In this document: one piece after another, positions 23,732 through 34,477 of the stretch
How positions within the stretch are numbered: position 1 is the stretch's first letter
Layout: every line of letters begins with the position of its first letter
DNA from: Paracyclopina nana
Taxonomy: Eukaryota > Arthropoda > Copepoda > Cyclopoida > Cyclopettidae
DNA: 64,000 nucleotides
NCBI GenBank assembly: GCA_019096065.1
Contig: JAGUCH010000001.1
Location: 16,926,001 to 16,990,000, forward strand
Reading direction: 5' to 3'
Program-made: the position numbers and the translations under genes
Notes under the pieces: generated by a model
Databases searched by the model: none
What the model saw: only the letters and a program-made list of their open reading frames with translations
What the model was told of the DNA's origin: nothing

Positions 23732-26417
23732 TCATGAAACCAAGGCCCTGAGCTCCTTTCGGAGAATTTTCCCAGCTGCTGACTTTGGAATCTTGTCGAT
23801 AAATTCGACGCCACCTTTTAATTGCTTGTATTCGGCAGCCTGAGCTGCCACGAATTGTTGGATTTCCTCCTGAGTACATTCGTTATCGTACTTTTTCACA
23901 ATGTAGGCCTTTGGCACTTCTCCGAATCGATCATGCGGAATGCCAATAACCGCCACGTCTTGAACTTTTGGATGGTTCCTCAACAAATCCTCGAGTTCTG
24001 CGGGAGCCACTTGAAACCCTTTCACTTTGATGAGTTCTTTTAGCCTGTCCACGATGAAGAATCGGTGCTTTTCATCGTAATAGCCGATGTCACCCGAGTG
24101 CAACCAGCCATCTTTGAGAGTATTTTTTGTGGCCTCCTCGTTGTCAAGGTAGCCCTTCATAATCTGTGCGGAGGAACGGTTGAAAAAAGTTTTTCAATCA
24201 ATTACTGCTCTTCTATTCACCGCACATATAATAGGAGTGATAGGCTGCTATGTAACACACATATAGGCAGCCATTCGGAAATGGAAAGCAGAAAAAAAAT
24301 CGGAAATTATGTAGTCAACAATTTTGGTACATTTACGCCTTCGCTCAACGCATTTTTTCAACATAATTTTCAATTAAAGTAAGACATGCAATGCTTCACT
24401 TGTTAAAACGGAGTTACTCTTTTTTAATACCACTACCAAGTCGAAGGCGGAAATGCAACCAAAATAGGCATAAGCTCCAACTAACCCAAGTAAAAGGAAC
24501 GTTAACGCCATCTATTGAGTTTTTTGGGAGTTTTTGTCCAAAGTATAGTGTATTTACTTGTGGTCCTCGAATGCAGAGCTCTCCTTTTTGTAAAGGCCCC
24601 AGAGGAAGGCCAGTGTCCAAGTCCACTATTTTGGCCTCTGTATTCGCCACCAGAATGCCACATGATCCAAGGAGCTCTTGATTGGAAGGTGTTGTTGTGC
24701 CCACCGGTCCAGTTTCTGTCATTCCCCAACCTGCATAACAAAACAAAAACACGTGGTAGCTCGGCAGGAAAAGGAAGTCCAACTATGGAAGATGTATGCT
24801 AGCTTTTCCTGCCTTCTCGAAATTGGCAATTAGGCGCCTTTTCTTTGAATTTGTTAGCCAGAGCTTCCCCACAAGGAGCTGCACCTATCATGACATAGTC
24901 TAAGCTTTCCAAATGATGCGGTTTGACGTCAGGAGAGTAAGCACAGAATTGGACCAGAGGTGGAGCGAAATGCATGAAATTGGGCTGCAGAAAAAAAGGT
25001 TATTGAAGTTTCTCTGAAAATTATGACACATTATAGTACCTTGACAGTTTCCAATGCACGTATAAATGATTTTGCCTCAAAGGAGGGCAATGTGACAATT
25101 TGCCCTCCAGCATGAAGAGTTGGCAGTGAGGTGACATTCAGCCCAAACATGTGAAACATGGGCAAAACACACACAGTTTTCGGCTGGAAGTCTCCTGTTG
25201 AAGAAAGCCATGTTTTCGTGTTTATCTTAGATAAATACAAGAGATACCCTCTGCAAATTTGATGAAATCCAGCATTTTGGGGTAGATGACTTGCACCATG
25301 TTTGAGACCAGATTTCCGTGAGTGACCAAGACACCTTTGGGCAATCCTGTGGTGCCAGATGAATAGGGCAGAAGAGCCACATCATTATCGAAATCGAAAT
25401 CTGGTGGGATCTCTGTGGGATAAGCTGAGCCGTCATCTGTGAGCATAGCTTGGAAGCTTTGTGCCCCATGTGGAAGTTGTAAGCCACAGTCCTCAGAGTC
25501 CACCACGATTATCTCCATATTTAGGCCTAACAAAAAATCTTGCATCTACCCCAATCATTCTATAGAAACTCATTTCAACCAAAAGGTTTCCTTAGAGTCA
25601 ATTTTTTGGTAGCATTTAGACCTTCTGAGAAGATTCATGAGACCAAAATGCTGACTACAATACGTAATAATGAATTGATTGCTTTCTGAAGCCTCCAATG
25701 ACTTTTAAATGTACTTCTTCATATCTAACCAAACCAAAGTATCTCAAAGAATTTTCTGAAGGCTTACCCAATTGGTTGGAAGCTTCAGTGACGGTGTGAA
25801 AATTAGCCAAATTTGTTATGGCCAATTTTGCCCTGGACATTGATAATTGCCTGGCCACTTCAGCAGCCACATAAATGGGGTTGATTGTGGTTGAAATCAA
25901 GCCAGCTCCCATCGCGCCAGAAATTGCCAATATGTAGTCTGGTGAATTGGGAAGCATCACAGCCATTACATCATTTTTGCAATAGCCCTAATATCAAATT
26001 AATTATGTCCTTTTTAAATGCTTTTGTAAATGCGCAATCTCACCTTTTTTATCAAAGCACTGCCGAACTTTTTTGACAGCTCAAAAGCCTCTGAATAGGT
26101 GTAAAATTTGCCAGTGATGCCATTTACCTAATAATTAAAATTTTGGCTTTTCGAGCTCGTTAAGGCAAATTATGAAAAGAAAATGCGTGGATTACGAGAG
26201 CTGTTTTATCTCCGTGATTGGAGCAGCTTTTCTCCCATATGAAATTGGGCACAGGTAGCCTGGGGATTTGCACACTGGGGACGTGAGATTTGACAATCCC
26301 TGGACGATCATCCCCAATCGTGGATGATGCAAACCTCCTGCTTAAAAGTGGCACAATCAGCTTTCTTCCTCGACTTCCAAACATGTTGCTGATACATATA
26401 CGTGAGTGCCAAAACAA
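23732..26417 (-). CDS. AMP-forming acyl-CoA synthetase / 4CL-like ligase
   Basis: Eight exons: 26417-26196, 26127-26044, 25987-25768, 25526-25248, 25194-25040, 24984-24813, 24730-24558, 24163-23732, giving 578 residues in frame. Landmarks of the ANL superfamily are present in order: the AMP-binding loop [18 protein letters not shown], the GWGMTETGP motif, [24 protein letters not shown], and the C-terminal catalytic lysine in [13 protein letters not shown]. It activates a carboxylic acid with ATP and transfers it to CoA; the substrate cannot be read from sequence. The N-terminus ([18 protein letters not shown]) looks like a mitochondrial presequence. The C-terminus ends ALVS, with no peroxisomal SKL-type signal, unlike insect luciferases and their relatives. 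The intron after 24813 appears to use a GC donor. ATG 26384 is an alternative start. Confidence 0.9.
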
Positions 26418-26864
26418 CGCAATGTGTCAAAACAGCTGACTCAACGTGTGTTACGTAACAGGCACAACATACTGCAACGCAATATATCCGTCCTTTCATA
26501 TGAATTTGAAGTACGCATTTCAAACTATATATACTATCGTATACAATTTGTAAGGTATTCAAGCTACATTAAGATCAATTAATTTGCATTTTCAATCACA
26601 ATTCATAAATAAGACCTTTTTTAATTGAGCAGAGTAATTTGTCTAAAGAACATTAATTGGAGACAATTCCCACGAAATGGTGGTCTCCAATAATCAGATT
26701 GTGGTACAAAGCCAAAGAAGAGAGCAAAGTCTGAAGACTAAAGAGTCTGTTCTGGTAGCTCTGACAGTCCACATAGCAGCAGCTAAATATTGACATCTAG
26801 TATAGAGCAGAAGCTAGCAAACTTCAAAAGAATTAAAGCTTCAACTCTGCTAACTTAATAAAAT
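26418..26864. promoter_or_regulatory. Shared divergent promoter region (ligase / L2HGDH)
   Basis: About 450 bp separates the starts of the minus-strand ligase and the plus-strand L2HGDH gene, so both promoters must sit here or overlap. No canonical element is certain. Confidence 0.4.
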
Positions 26865-28880
26865 ATGCTACTGAGAAAAGTGCAAGCATCCGAAAGGTTG
26901 CTAAGGTGTCCTCTCAAAAGCCAAGTGATCTTTACTAGGCTCAGCTCATCAGTTTATGATGTAGTCGTGGTTGGGGGAGGCATAGTAGGCCTGGCTACAG
27001 CCCAAGAACTAAAACTGAGGCACCCTCACCTCAAAATGGGCTTGCTGGAAAAGGAGCCCCAATTGGCCTCTCACCAAACCGGACACAATTCTGGGGTCAT
27101 ACATGCTGGCCTCTATTACAAACCGGGCTCGTTAATGGCTCAATTGTGTGTAGAAGGTAATATCAAATTAGAAAGCCCATAAACAAATCAACCTAATTAG
27201 CGCTAATAATTACGAGTTCATCTTGAAAGCAGAGCGAATCTGTGTTGAACTTCCCCGAAAATCTGATCTGTAATTGGTATGATAGGATTGACACAATTCA
27301 GTGTAAAATATGGCGATAATCTTTCTAAAGTGAAAGCATGCATGGTAGAAATTCCTGCAATGTCTGCAATAAAGCATATACATAGGTTTGCAATCCACCT
27401 ACAAGTATTGTGATAAACACGAGATTCCTTACAAAAAATGTGGGAAATTGGTGGTTGCCACGTGCGAGGCGGAAATTCCGAGACTGGATGCATTGTACGA
27501 GAGGGCTCAGCAAAACCAAGTGCCTGACCTTGCATTGCTGCGAGACCAAAAGGCCATTCACCAAGTTGAACCTTACTGCAAAGGAGTAAAGGCCATCCAT
27601 TCTCCCCACACAGGTAACAATGTACTCTTCTCTACACGTGAAATTGCTTTTTCACCAAGGATGTACCGTGAAGCTAATAATTCTTGTGAAATTCGATAAT
27701 ATTCTTCTTATTATTCTTCTTAAATGGAGCTAGAGCAATATGCTCTTCATTTAGGCATAGTCGATTGGGCCCAAGTCGCCAAGGCTTATGGGCAAAACTT
27801 TGAAAGGCATGGTGGATCCATTCATATGGGCTTTAAAGTAATCAGCATTGAACCCACAGCTGCCTCTGCATCATCCAAAAAGCCGGTTACAATAAGGGGA
27901 TTGGAGCCAAATCAGGCAAGTTCACCACTCTGCTTCATTGGTTTTTTTCCCACTTCTCTTTTGGAAATCACAATCATGCTTGGCATCTCGCCTAACAGGC
28001 ATAATTAGTGAAATGAAGCAATGGCATAATAATTGTAGTGACATAGAGTAATTGTTTGCGTTGAGTTAGTAGTATTGATTCAATTATAGGTTGTTCAGTG
28101 CGATTTTGTGCTAACTTGCGCTGGTCTTCATTCTGATCGAGTGGCCTCTCTCACTGGGTGCCTTTCAGAGCCCAAAATTGTACCCTTTCGAGGTGAATAC
28201 TTGTTGCTAAGCCAGGAAAAATCCAATTTGATCCGAGGCAACATCTACCCAGTTCCGGATCCTGCATTTCCTTTCTTGGGTGTTCATTTCACACCCAGAA
28301 TGAACGGAGAAGTATACTCAATGATGATGCTAGCCAATATGCCATAAACAGAAATCACTTGTCATTCAGGTTTGGCTGGGGCCTAACGCAGTATTGGCAT
28401 TTAAACGCGAAGGATACAAGTGGTCCGATTTCAGCTGGAATGATATGAAGGAAATCCTATCCTATCCTGGATTCTACAAGCTTGCCTCCAAATATGCTGT
28501 TTTTGGCTCTACGGAAATCTTGAGATCTGCTTTCATAGCCTTGTCTGGTATTTGGAAAAAAGTAATTGTAATATCTTTATGTCATTCTTTTATTCATAGT
28601 TAAGGAGCTGCAAAAGTACGTTCCGGATGTTACCGCTCATGACATAAGTAGAGGCCCAGCTGGAGTACGAGCTCAAGCCATGAATGTCAGTGGTGATTTA
28701 ATTGGTGATTTTATATTTGACACCTGTCCCCTTGGATCTCCCTTGGAGGGTCGAATTCTGCACTGCAGAAATGCACCCTCTCCAGGGGCAACTTCATCGT
28801 TAGCTATTGCAAGGATGATGGCAGACAAAATGCAGCTGACCTTTGGGCTTCCCAACAGGGAAAATGCAGCTCTCTACTGA
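26865..28880 (+). CDS. L2HGDH: L-2-hydroxyglutarate dehydrogenase, mitochondrial
   Basis: Six exons: 26865-27156, 27386-27613, 27755-27915, 28090-28311, 28370-28547, 28600-28880, giving 453 residues (human protein about 463). A basic mitochondrial-type N-terminus precedes the FAD-binding Rossmann motif [19 protein letters not shown]. Family landmarks include [46 protein letters not shown] followed by [16 protein letters not shown], and the C-terminal [12 protein letters not shown] and [13 protein letters not shown]. The enzyme oxidises L-2-hydroxyglutarate to 2-oxoglutarate with FAD, a metabolite-repair role. The intron after 27915 has a GCAAGT donor; only that choice keeps the conserved frame. 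Confidence 0.95.
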
Positions 28881-29476
28881 TCAAACTTACTGCCCACAAT
28901 CAGATTCATGCTGAACTCTTTGAAATCATATACTATATTTTTCAATAAATGTAGCCAAGTTTAGCTATCATTTTAATCCGATAAAAATAGTTTTTACTAT
29001 AATTAACCAATTAATATATGAGATTTGCAAGGAACAGCTCAAAAGGAAGTTGTCACGTTAAGAAGAGTACGGTTAATTGATGGGCGTAGGATAACAGGTT
29101 CTCCTCAATTAAGACACTTTGAAAATTCGCGCGCAGAAAAACGTACAACAAAAAATAGGCAATTTTTGAAAAGCGAACAGAATTGATACGAGCTAAGTAT
29201 GATTCTCAAGCCATTTCTGAAATACTTTGAGAGATAAAAATTAATCGAATTTCTGAATAGACTGTTAAGTAGAAAGGTAAAGCAATTCAAATTGAATTTT
29301 TTTTCCAACAAAATGGAGGCCTTAAAAACGCGGGCTACTTTTTCGACGCACTAGTTGTGAACGTAAACAACGCCGCATTTTGTCGGCAAATGCAAAACGT
29401 TAGCTGAGGGCGACGCCGAGGATTTCGAAAGCCGCATTTTCATCGTTCCTTATGGTTTGATCCAGCCTTTTCCACC
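28881..29476. other. Intergenic, includes SF3B3 promoter
   Basis: An AATAAA near 28944 fits L2HGDH polyadenylation. The last 150 bp before the SF3B3 ATG are richer in CG dinucleotides than surrounding spacer, consistent with a housekeeping promoter. Nothing else was recognised. Confidence 0.45.
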
Positions 29477-32400
29477 ATGAAGCTCTACAGTTTGACCTTG
29501 CAAAGGCCGACGGGCATCACACACGCCGTTCACGGCAATTTTTCCGGCAACAAGCTGCAGGAAATTGTCGTGTCGCGTGGCCGAATTTTGGAGTTGCTGA
29601 AACCCGATCCAAACACTGGGAAAGTCCACACGTTGTTGTCAACGGAAGTCTTTGGTGTGATTCGATCACTGATGTCATTTCGCTTGACCGGTGGATCCAA
29701 GGATTATGTAATCGTCGGCACGGATTCGGGCAGAATCGTCATTCTAGAGTATCAGCCGTCGAAAAATGTTTTTGAGCGCATTCATATGGAGACTTTTGGC
29801 AAGTCTGGCTGCCGCAGAATAGTTCCAGGGCAATACCTCGCAATCGATCCCAAGGTGACTATAATTTTTAAGCTTCAATTCTTAAGTCTTAATTTTCAAA
29901 TGATGCTATAACTGCACATGTTAAAATCTGAGCCATATGAAGCCACTATTTAAGTTTCTGATTTACGTCGTTGATTTCTTTTCAATTCCGTTATGACTTC
30001 AGCTTTTCTAATTAGATCATTTTTTCTCTTTAAATAGGGTCGAGCTGTCATGATAGGAGCCGTGGAGAAGCAGAAGCTGGTCTACATTTTGAACCGTGAT
30101 GCTCAGGCTCGATTAACCATTTCCTCGCCCTTGGAAGCTCACCGCGCGAACACGTTCATATATCATTGCGTCGGGGTCGATGTCGGATTTGAAAACCCCA
30201 TGTTTGCCTGCCTCGAAGTTGACTATGAGGAGGTTGACAATGACCCGACGGGTGAAGTCGCGGCTAACCTGCAAATGAACCTCACTTTCTACGAGCTTGA
30301 TTTGGGACTGAACCACGTGGTCCGTAAATATTCGGAAGCTCTGGAGGAACACGCCAACTTTCTCATTTCTGTTCCCGGAGGAAACGATGGTCCGTCTGGG
30401 GTTCTCATCTGCTCAGAGAACTACATCACCTTCAAAAACCTGGGCGATCAGCATGACATTCGCTGTCCGATTCCTCGTCGAAGAAATGACTTGGATGATC
30501 CTGACCGTGGCATGATCTTTGTTTGCTCGGCCACGCACAAGACCAAGTCAATGTTCTTCTTCCTGGTCCAAACTGAACAGGGCGACATCTTCAAAATCAC
30601 CCTCGAGACCGAGGAGGACATGGTCACCGAGATCAAGCTCAAGTACTTTGACACCGTACCTGTGGCCAGTGGGCTGAACGTTCTCAAAACTGGATTCTTG
30701 TTCGTTGCTGCAGAATTCGGTAACCACTACCTGTACCAGATCGCTCACTTGGGCGATGACGATGACGAGCCCGAATTTTCATCAGCCATGCCTCTGGAGG
30801 AGGGGGACACCTTTTTCTTTGCACCAAGGGCCTTGAGGAATCTTGTACTCGTCGACGAGTTGGAATCCTTGTCACCTATCCTTAGCAGCCACATCGCAGA
30901 CTTGGGTAAGCATGCTTTTACATTAATAGCTAGTCTTTTTTTAAATGATGATAACTCCACCGGTGATTGTTGGTTTTTGTCAATTGACATTAATCAATCC
31001 ATGAGCCATGTGGATTCCCCAACTGAAGTGTATTGAAGATTATCTTTGAGTTTCTCTCGTTAAGGCTCAAATAATAAGCTTGGTATATTTGTAGCGAATG
31101 AGGATACGCCTCAAGTGTATGCTGCATGTGGTCGTGGCCCAAGGTCTTCGTTAAGAGTGCTCAGGCACGGATTGGAAGTCACTGAGATGGCCGTCTCCGA
31201 GCTCCCTGGTAACCCCAACGCAGTCTGGACCGTGAAAAAGAGGGCAGATGACGAATTTGATGCCTACATCATTGTATCTTTCGTCAACGCCACGCTGGTT
31301 CTTTCCATTGGCGAAACGGTGGAAGAAGTCACGGATTCCGGATTCCTGGGCACCACTCCGACACTGTTCTGTTCAGCACTGGGAGATGATGCCTTGGTGC
31401 AAATCTACCCTGATGGCATTCGTCACATCCGCGCCGATCGTCGTGTCAACGAGTGGAAAGCTCCAGGGAAGAAGACTGTTATTAAATGCGCTGTCAACCG
31501 GAGGCAAGTCGTGATTGCCTTGAGTGGTGGAGAGCTCGTCTACTTCGAAATGGACCCGGTAATTGATGTTCTTAAGAATTTTCTTTTCTAATCATGATGA
31601 CAACTCCACCGGTGATTGTCGACTTGCATCAATTTTTGCCAAGCTCGAGCCATGAGCCATGTGGATTCCCCAACTGAGTGTTACCTTGTGACTTTTGTTG
31701 GGTCCACTTAAGGAATGATGGCTAATTTGAGTATTTACATTTTCAGAGTGGTCAATTGAACGAGTACACTGAGAGAAAAGACATGTCTACCGATGTCGTT
31801 TGCATGGCTTTGGCAAGTGTGCCTCAAGGAGAGCAGAGGTCAAGGTTTTTGGCTGTTGGCCTGGCAGACAACACAGTCCGGATCATCAGTCTTGATCCCA
31901 ACGACTGTCTCACCCCTCTAAGCATGCAAGCACTTCCTGACGCTCCCGAGTCCCTTTGCATAGCTGAAATGGGCGGCACTGAGGGGCGTGACGGCGAGCC
32001 TGGTCTGCAAGGTCGGCTGTACTTGAACATTGGCCTCCAGAACGGAGTCCTGCTCCGGACTGTCTTGGACCAAGTGACTGGGGACTTGAGTGACACTAGG
32101 ACACGATACATTGGCTCCAAGCCGGTCAAACTTTTCCGAGTCACTCTTCAAGGGGGAGAGTCCGTTTTGGCCATGTCATCCCGGACTTGGATCACCTACT
32201 ACTACCAAAACAGGTTCCACTTGACCCCTCTCAGCTACGAAAGTCTTGAATACGCAGCTGGATTTTCATCGGAGCAATGTCCTGAAGGAATCGTAGCCAT
32301 CTCTACGAACACTCTGCGAATTTTGGCCTTGGAGAAGTTGGGTGCCATTTTCAACCAAGTCTCTTTTCCTCTGGACTACACACCTCGCAAGTTTGTCGTT

Positions 32401-34093
32401 CATCCTGAGACGAATCATATGATCACCATTGAGACTGACCACAATGCTTACACTGAGGAGACCAAGCAGGCTCGAAAGTTGCAAATGGCTGAGGAAATGA
32501 AGGAGGCCGCTGGTGAGGATGAGCAAGAATTGGCCAACGAAATGGCTGAAGTCTTTTTGAACGAAAACCTCCCTGAAAGCATATTCGGAGCGCCCAAGGC
32601 TGGAGCAGGCATGTGGGCTTCTTGCATTCGCACCATCGACCCCATTCATGGCAAAACCATTCAGAAAATCAAGCTTGAGCAAAACGAGGCTGCAATGAGG
32701 TAATAAATTAAGCTTTTATCATATTGAACTTTCAACCATGATGAAACAAAATCACCACTCTCTGTATGAGAAGAGCTGATTTAATTTCATTATTCCTGAC
32801 TTTTTGTTATACCGGATCATACTGGAAATTATTTTAAAGATCAATATTTGAGATAGTGTTTTGATTTGTTTCAGTATTTGCATCGCCAAGTTCACTGCCC
32901 AGCCCGAATTCACATTCCTCCTTGTGGGCGTGGCCAAGGACTACAAATTGAACCCACGATCCGTTGGAGGCGGCTTTTTGTATGCTTACAAAATTCTCCG
33001 AAGTCCGAACGGAGCGCAGCCGAACCTGGAGTTGCTTCACAAGACGAGTCTGGATGAAATTCCATACGCCATGTGCCCATTTCAGGGCAAAGTGTTGATT
33101 GGAGTGGGCAAGCTGCTTCGACTCTACGATTTGGGCAAGAAGAAGATGCTGAGGAAATCTGAAAACAAGGTGACTTGAATCCGGAAGCTTTTAAGGAGCT
33201 TATTTTGCATGATGATAGTTAAACACTTTCAAGTGATCTCCATGAGCTTTGGATCAACCAACTGAGCCTAGTTTTCATAGGCTTTCTTTTTTAAAAGTCG
33301 TGACATTTGTGTCAATTTTTATCAACTTTCAGCATATTCCTCACATGGTGGTTGGCATTCAGTCGATAGGTGATCGAATTATAGTCTCTGACGTGCAAGA
33401 AAGCGTTCATTTTGTCAAATATCGCCGCGGAGAGAACCAGCTGGTGATCTTCGCCGATGACACGTCGCCCCGGTGGGTGACAAGTACTTGTATTTTGGAC
33501 TACGCCACCGTGGCCATCGGGGACAAATTTGGCAATATCAGTATTATCAGGCTGCCAGGAAACGTGAACGACAACGTGGACGAGGATCCCACTGGCACCA
33601 AGGCTCTTTGGGATCGTGGCCTTTTGTCGGGGGCCTCGCAGAAGGCCGAGTGTGTTTCGGTCATTCACATCGGCGAAATTCCATTATCCATGCAGGTGCG
33701 TCATTACTAAATGAAAAGCTTAATTTTTATTCATTTTTTGTGCAATTGTTGCAGCGAGCCAATTTGATCCCCGGAGGGAACGATTCCTTGGTCTACACCA
33801 CGTTGTCAGGCTCGGTTGGCATGCTTGTCCCCTTCACGTCACACGAGGACTACGATTTTTTCCAACATTTGGAAATGCACATGCGAGCCGAAAATCCTCC
33901 GATTTGCGGCAGGGATCATCTCTCCTATCGGTCTTACTATTTCCCAGTCAAAAACATGATCGACGGTGATCTATGCGAGCAGTTCAACACACTGGACCCA
34001 TCGAAGCAGAAATCGATCGCAGAGGAGCTCGACCGGACTCCGGCCGATGTGTCGAAAAAGCTGGAAGACATTCGCACGAGATATGCATTTTAA
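29477..34093 (+). CDS. SF3B3: Splicing factor 3B subunit 3 (SF3b130)
   Basis: Seven exons: 29477-29854, 30038-30905, 31095-31558, 31747-32699, 32875-33169, 33333-33695, 33755-34093, giving 1,219 residues (human 1,217). It is near-continuous with metazoan SF3B3 from [20 protein letters not shown] to the C-terminus [15 protein letters not shown]. The protein is a triple beta-propeller of the DDB1/CPSF160 family and forms the scaffold of SF3b in the U2 snRNP, supporting branch-site recognition in the nucleus. Landmarks include [53 protein letters not shown] and [10 protein letters not shown]. Four of its introns contain C/D-box snoRNA candidates; SF3B3 is also a snoRNA host in vertebrates (SNORD111). 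Confidence 0.98.
30945..31026 (+). ncRNA. C/D-box snoRNA candidate 1 in SF3B3 intron 2
   Basis: An ATGATGA C box (30945-30951) and a CTGA D box (31023-31026) lie 82 nt apart within an intron, as expected for a host-gene snoRNA. An ATGAG C'-like box is near 31001. The 28 nt ending at the D box are identical to candidate 2, as is the block AACTCCACCGGTGATTGT. The guide before the D box is ATGTGGATTCCCCAA. The target rRNA site was not identified. Confidence 0.68.
31594..31677 (+). ncRNA. C/D-box snoRNA candidate 2 in SF3B3 intron 3
   Basis: C box ATGATGA at 31594-31600 and D box CTGA at 31674-31677. It is a clear paralogue of candidate 1, with the same 5' block and the same 28 nt up to the D box, while the middle (31620-31649) has diverged. 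Conserved ends with a free middle within introns is what functional constraint on a guide RNA predicts. Confidence 0.68.
32738..32799 (+). ncRNA. Possible C/D-box snoRNA in SF3B3 intron 4
   Basis: C box ATGATGA at 32738, an internal CTGA at 32776-32779 and a second CTGA at 32796-32799. The size (62 nt) and intronic position fit, but it lacks similarity to the other candidates and the C' box is poor. Confidence 0.4.
33209..33265 (+). ncRNA. C/D-box snoRNA candidate in SF3B3 intron 5
   Basis: ATGATGA at 33209-33215 and CTGA at 33262-33265, with CCATGAGCTTTGGATCAACCA between. That stretch resembles, with changes, the 3' part of candidates 1 and 2 (CCATGAGC, GGAT, CCAACTGAG). It is probably a diverged third member; at 57 nt it is short. 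Confidence 0.5.
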
Positions 34094-34477
34094 ACGTTGG
34101 TCATGTTGTGTAGCTATAAGTACAATAATAAATTGAGCCTTACGCGTTGCTAATAACTTTGTAAAAGCCTGGTTGGCGGAAACGGCGCAAAAATTGGTGC
34201 TGAACCGCTTTTCGCGCCGCGGAGCGCCGTTAACGTGGCACTTCCGTCGATTTTGGCACGCAGCTTTCCTTTCCCCATGGGACTTTCACTTTAGTACAAC
34301 ACCAGTACAACACCAGAGTCCCTTGAGGCCAATCACCTTTCACCATGGAATTTGCACTTCTCCCCAACCACATTGACTCGGGTACATATTTTTTAATTAG
34401 AGCTTTTTAAACAGAAGTGAATTGTTGAATTAATTCTTGTAGGATTCTCGAAAAGTGTCTCGCTGCGGAGTCAGTTC

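Noticed and set aside
29855-30037. C/D-box snoRNA in SF3B3 intron 1
   Set aside because: Only ATGATGC and a nearby CTGA about 40 nt apart; the C box is imperfect and the unit too short.
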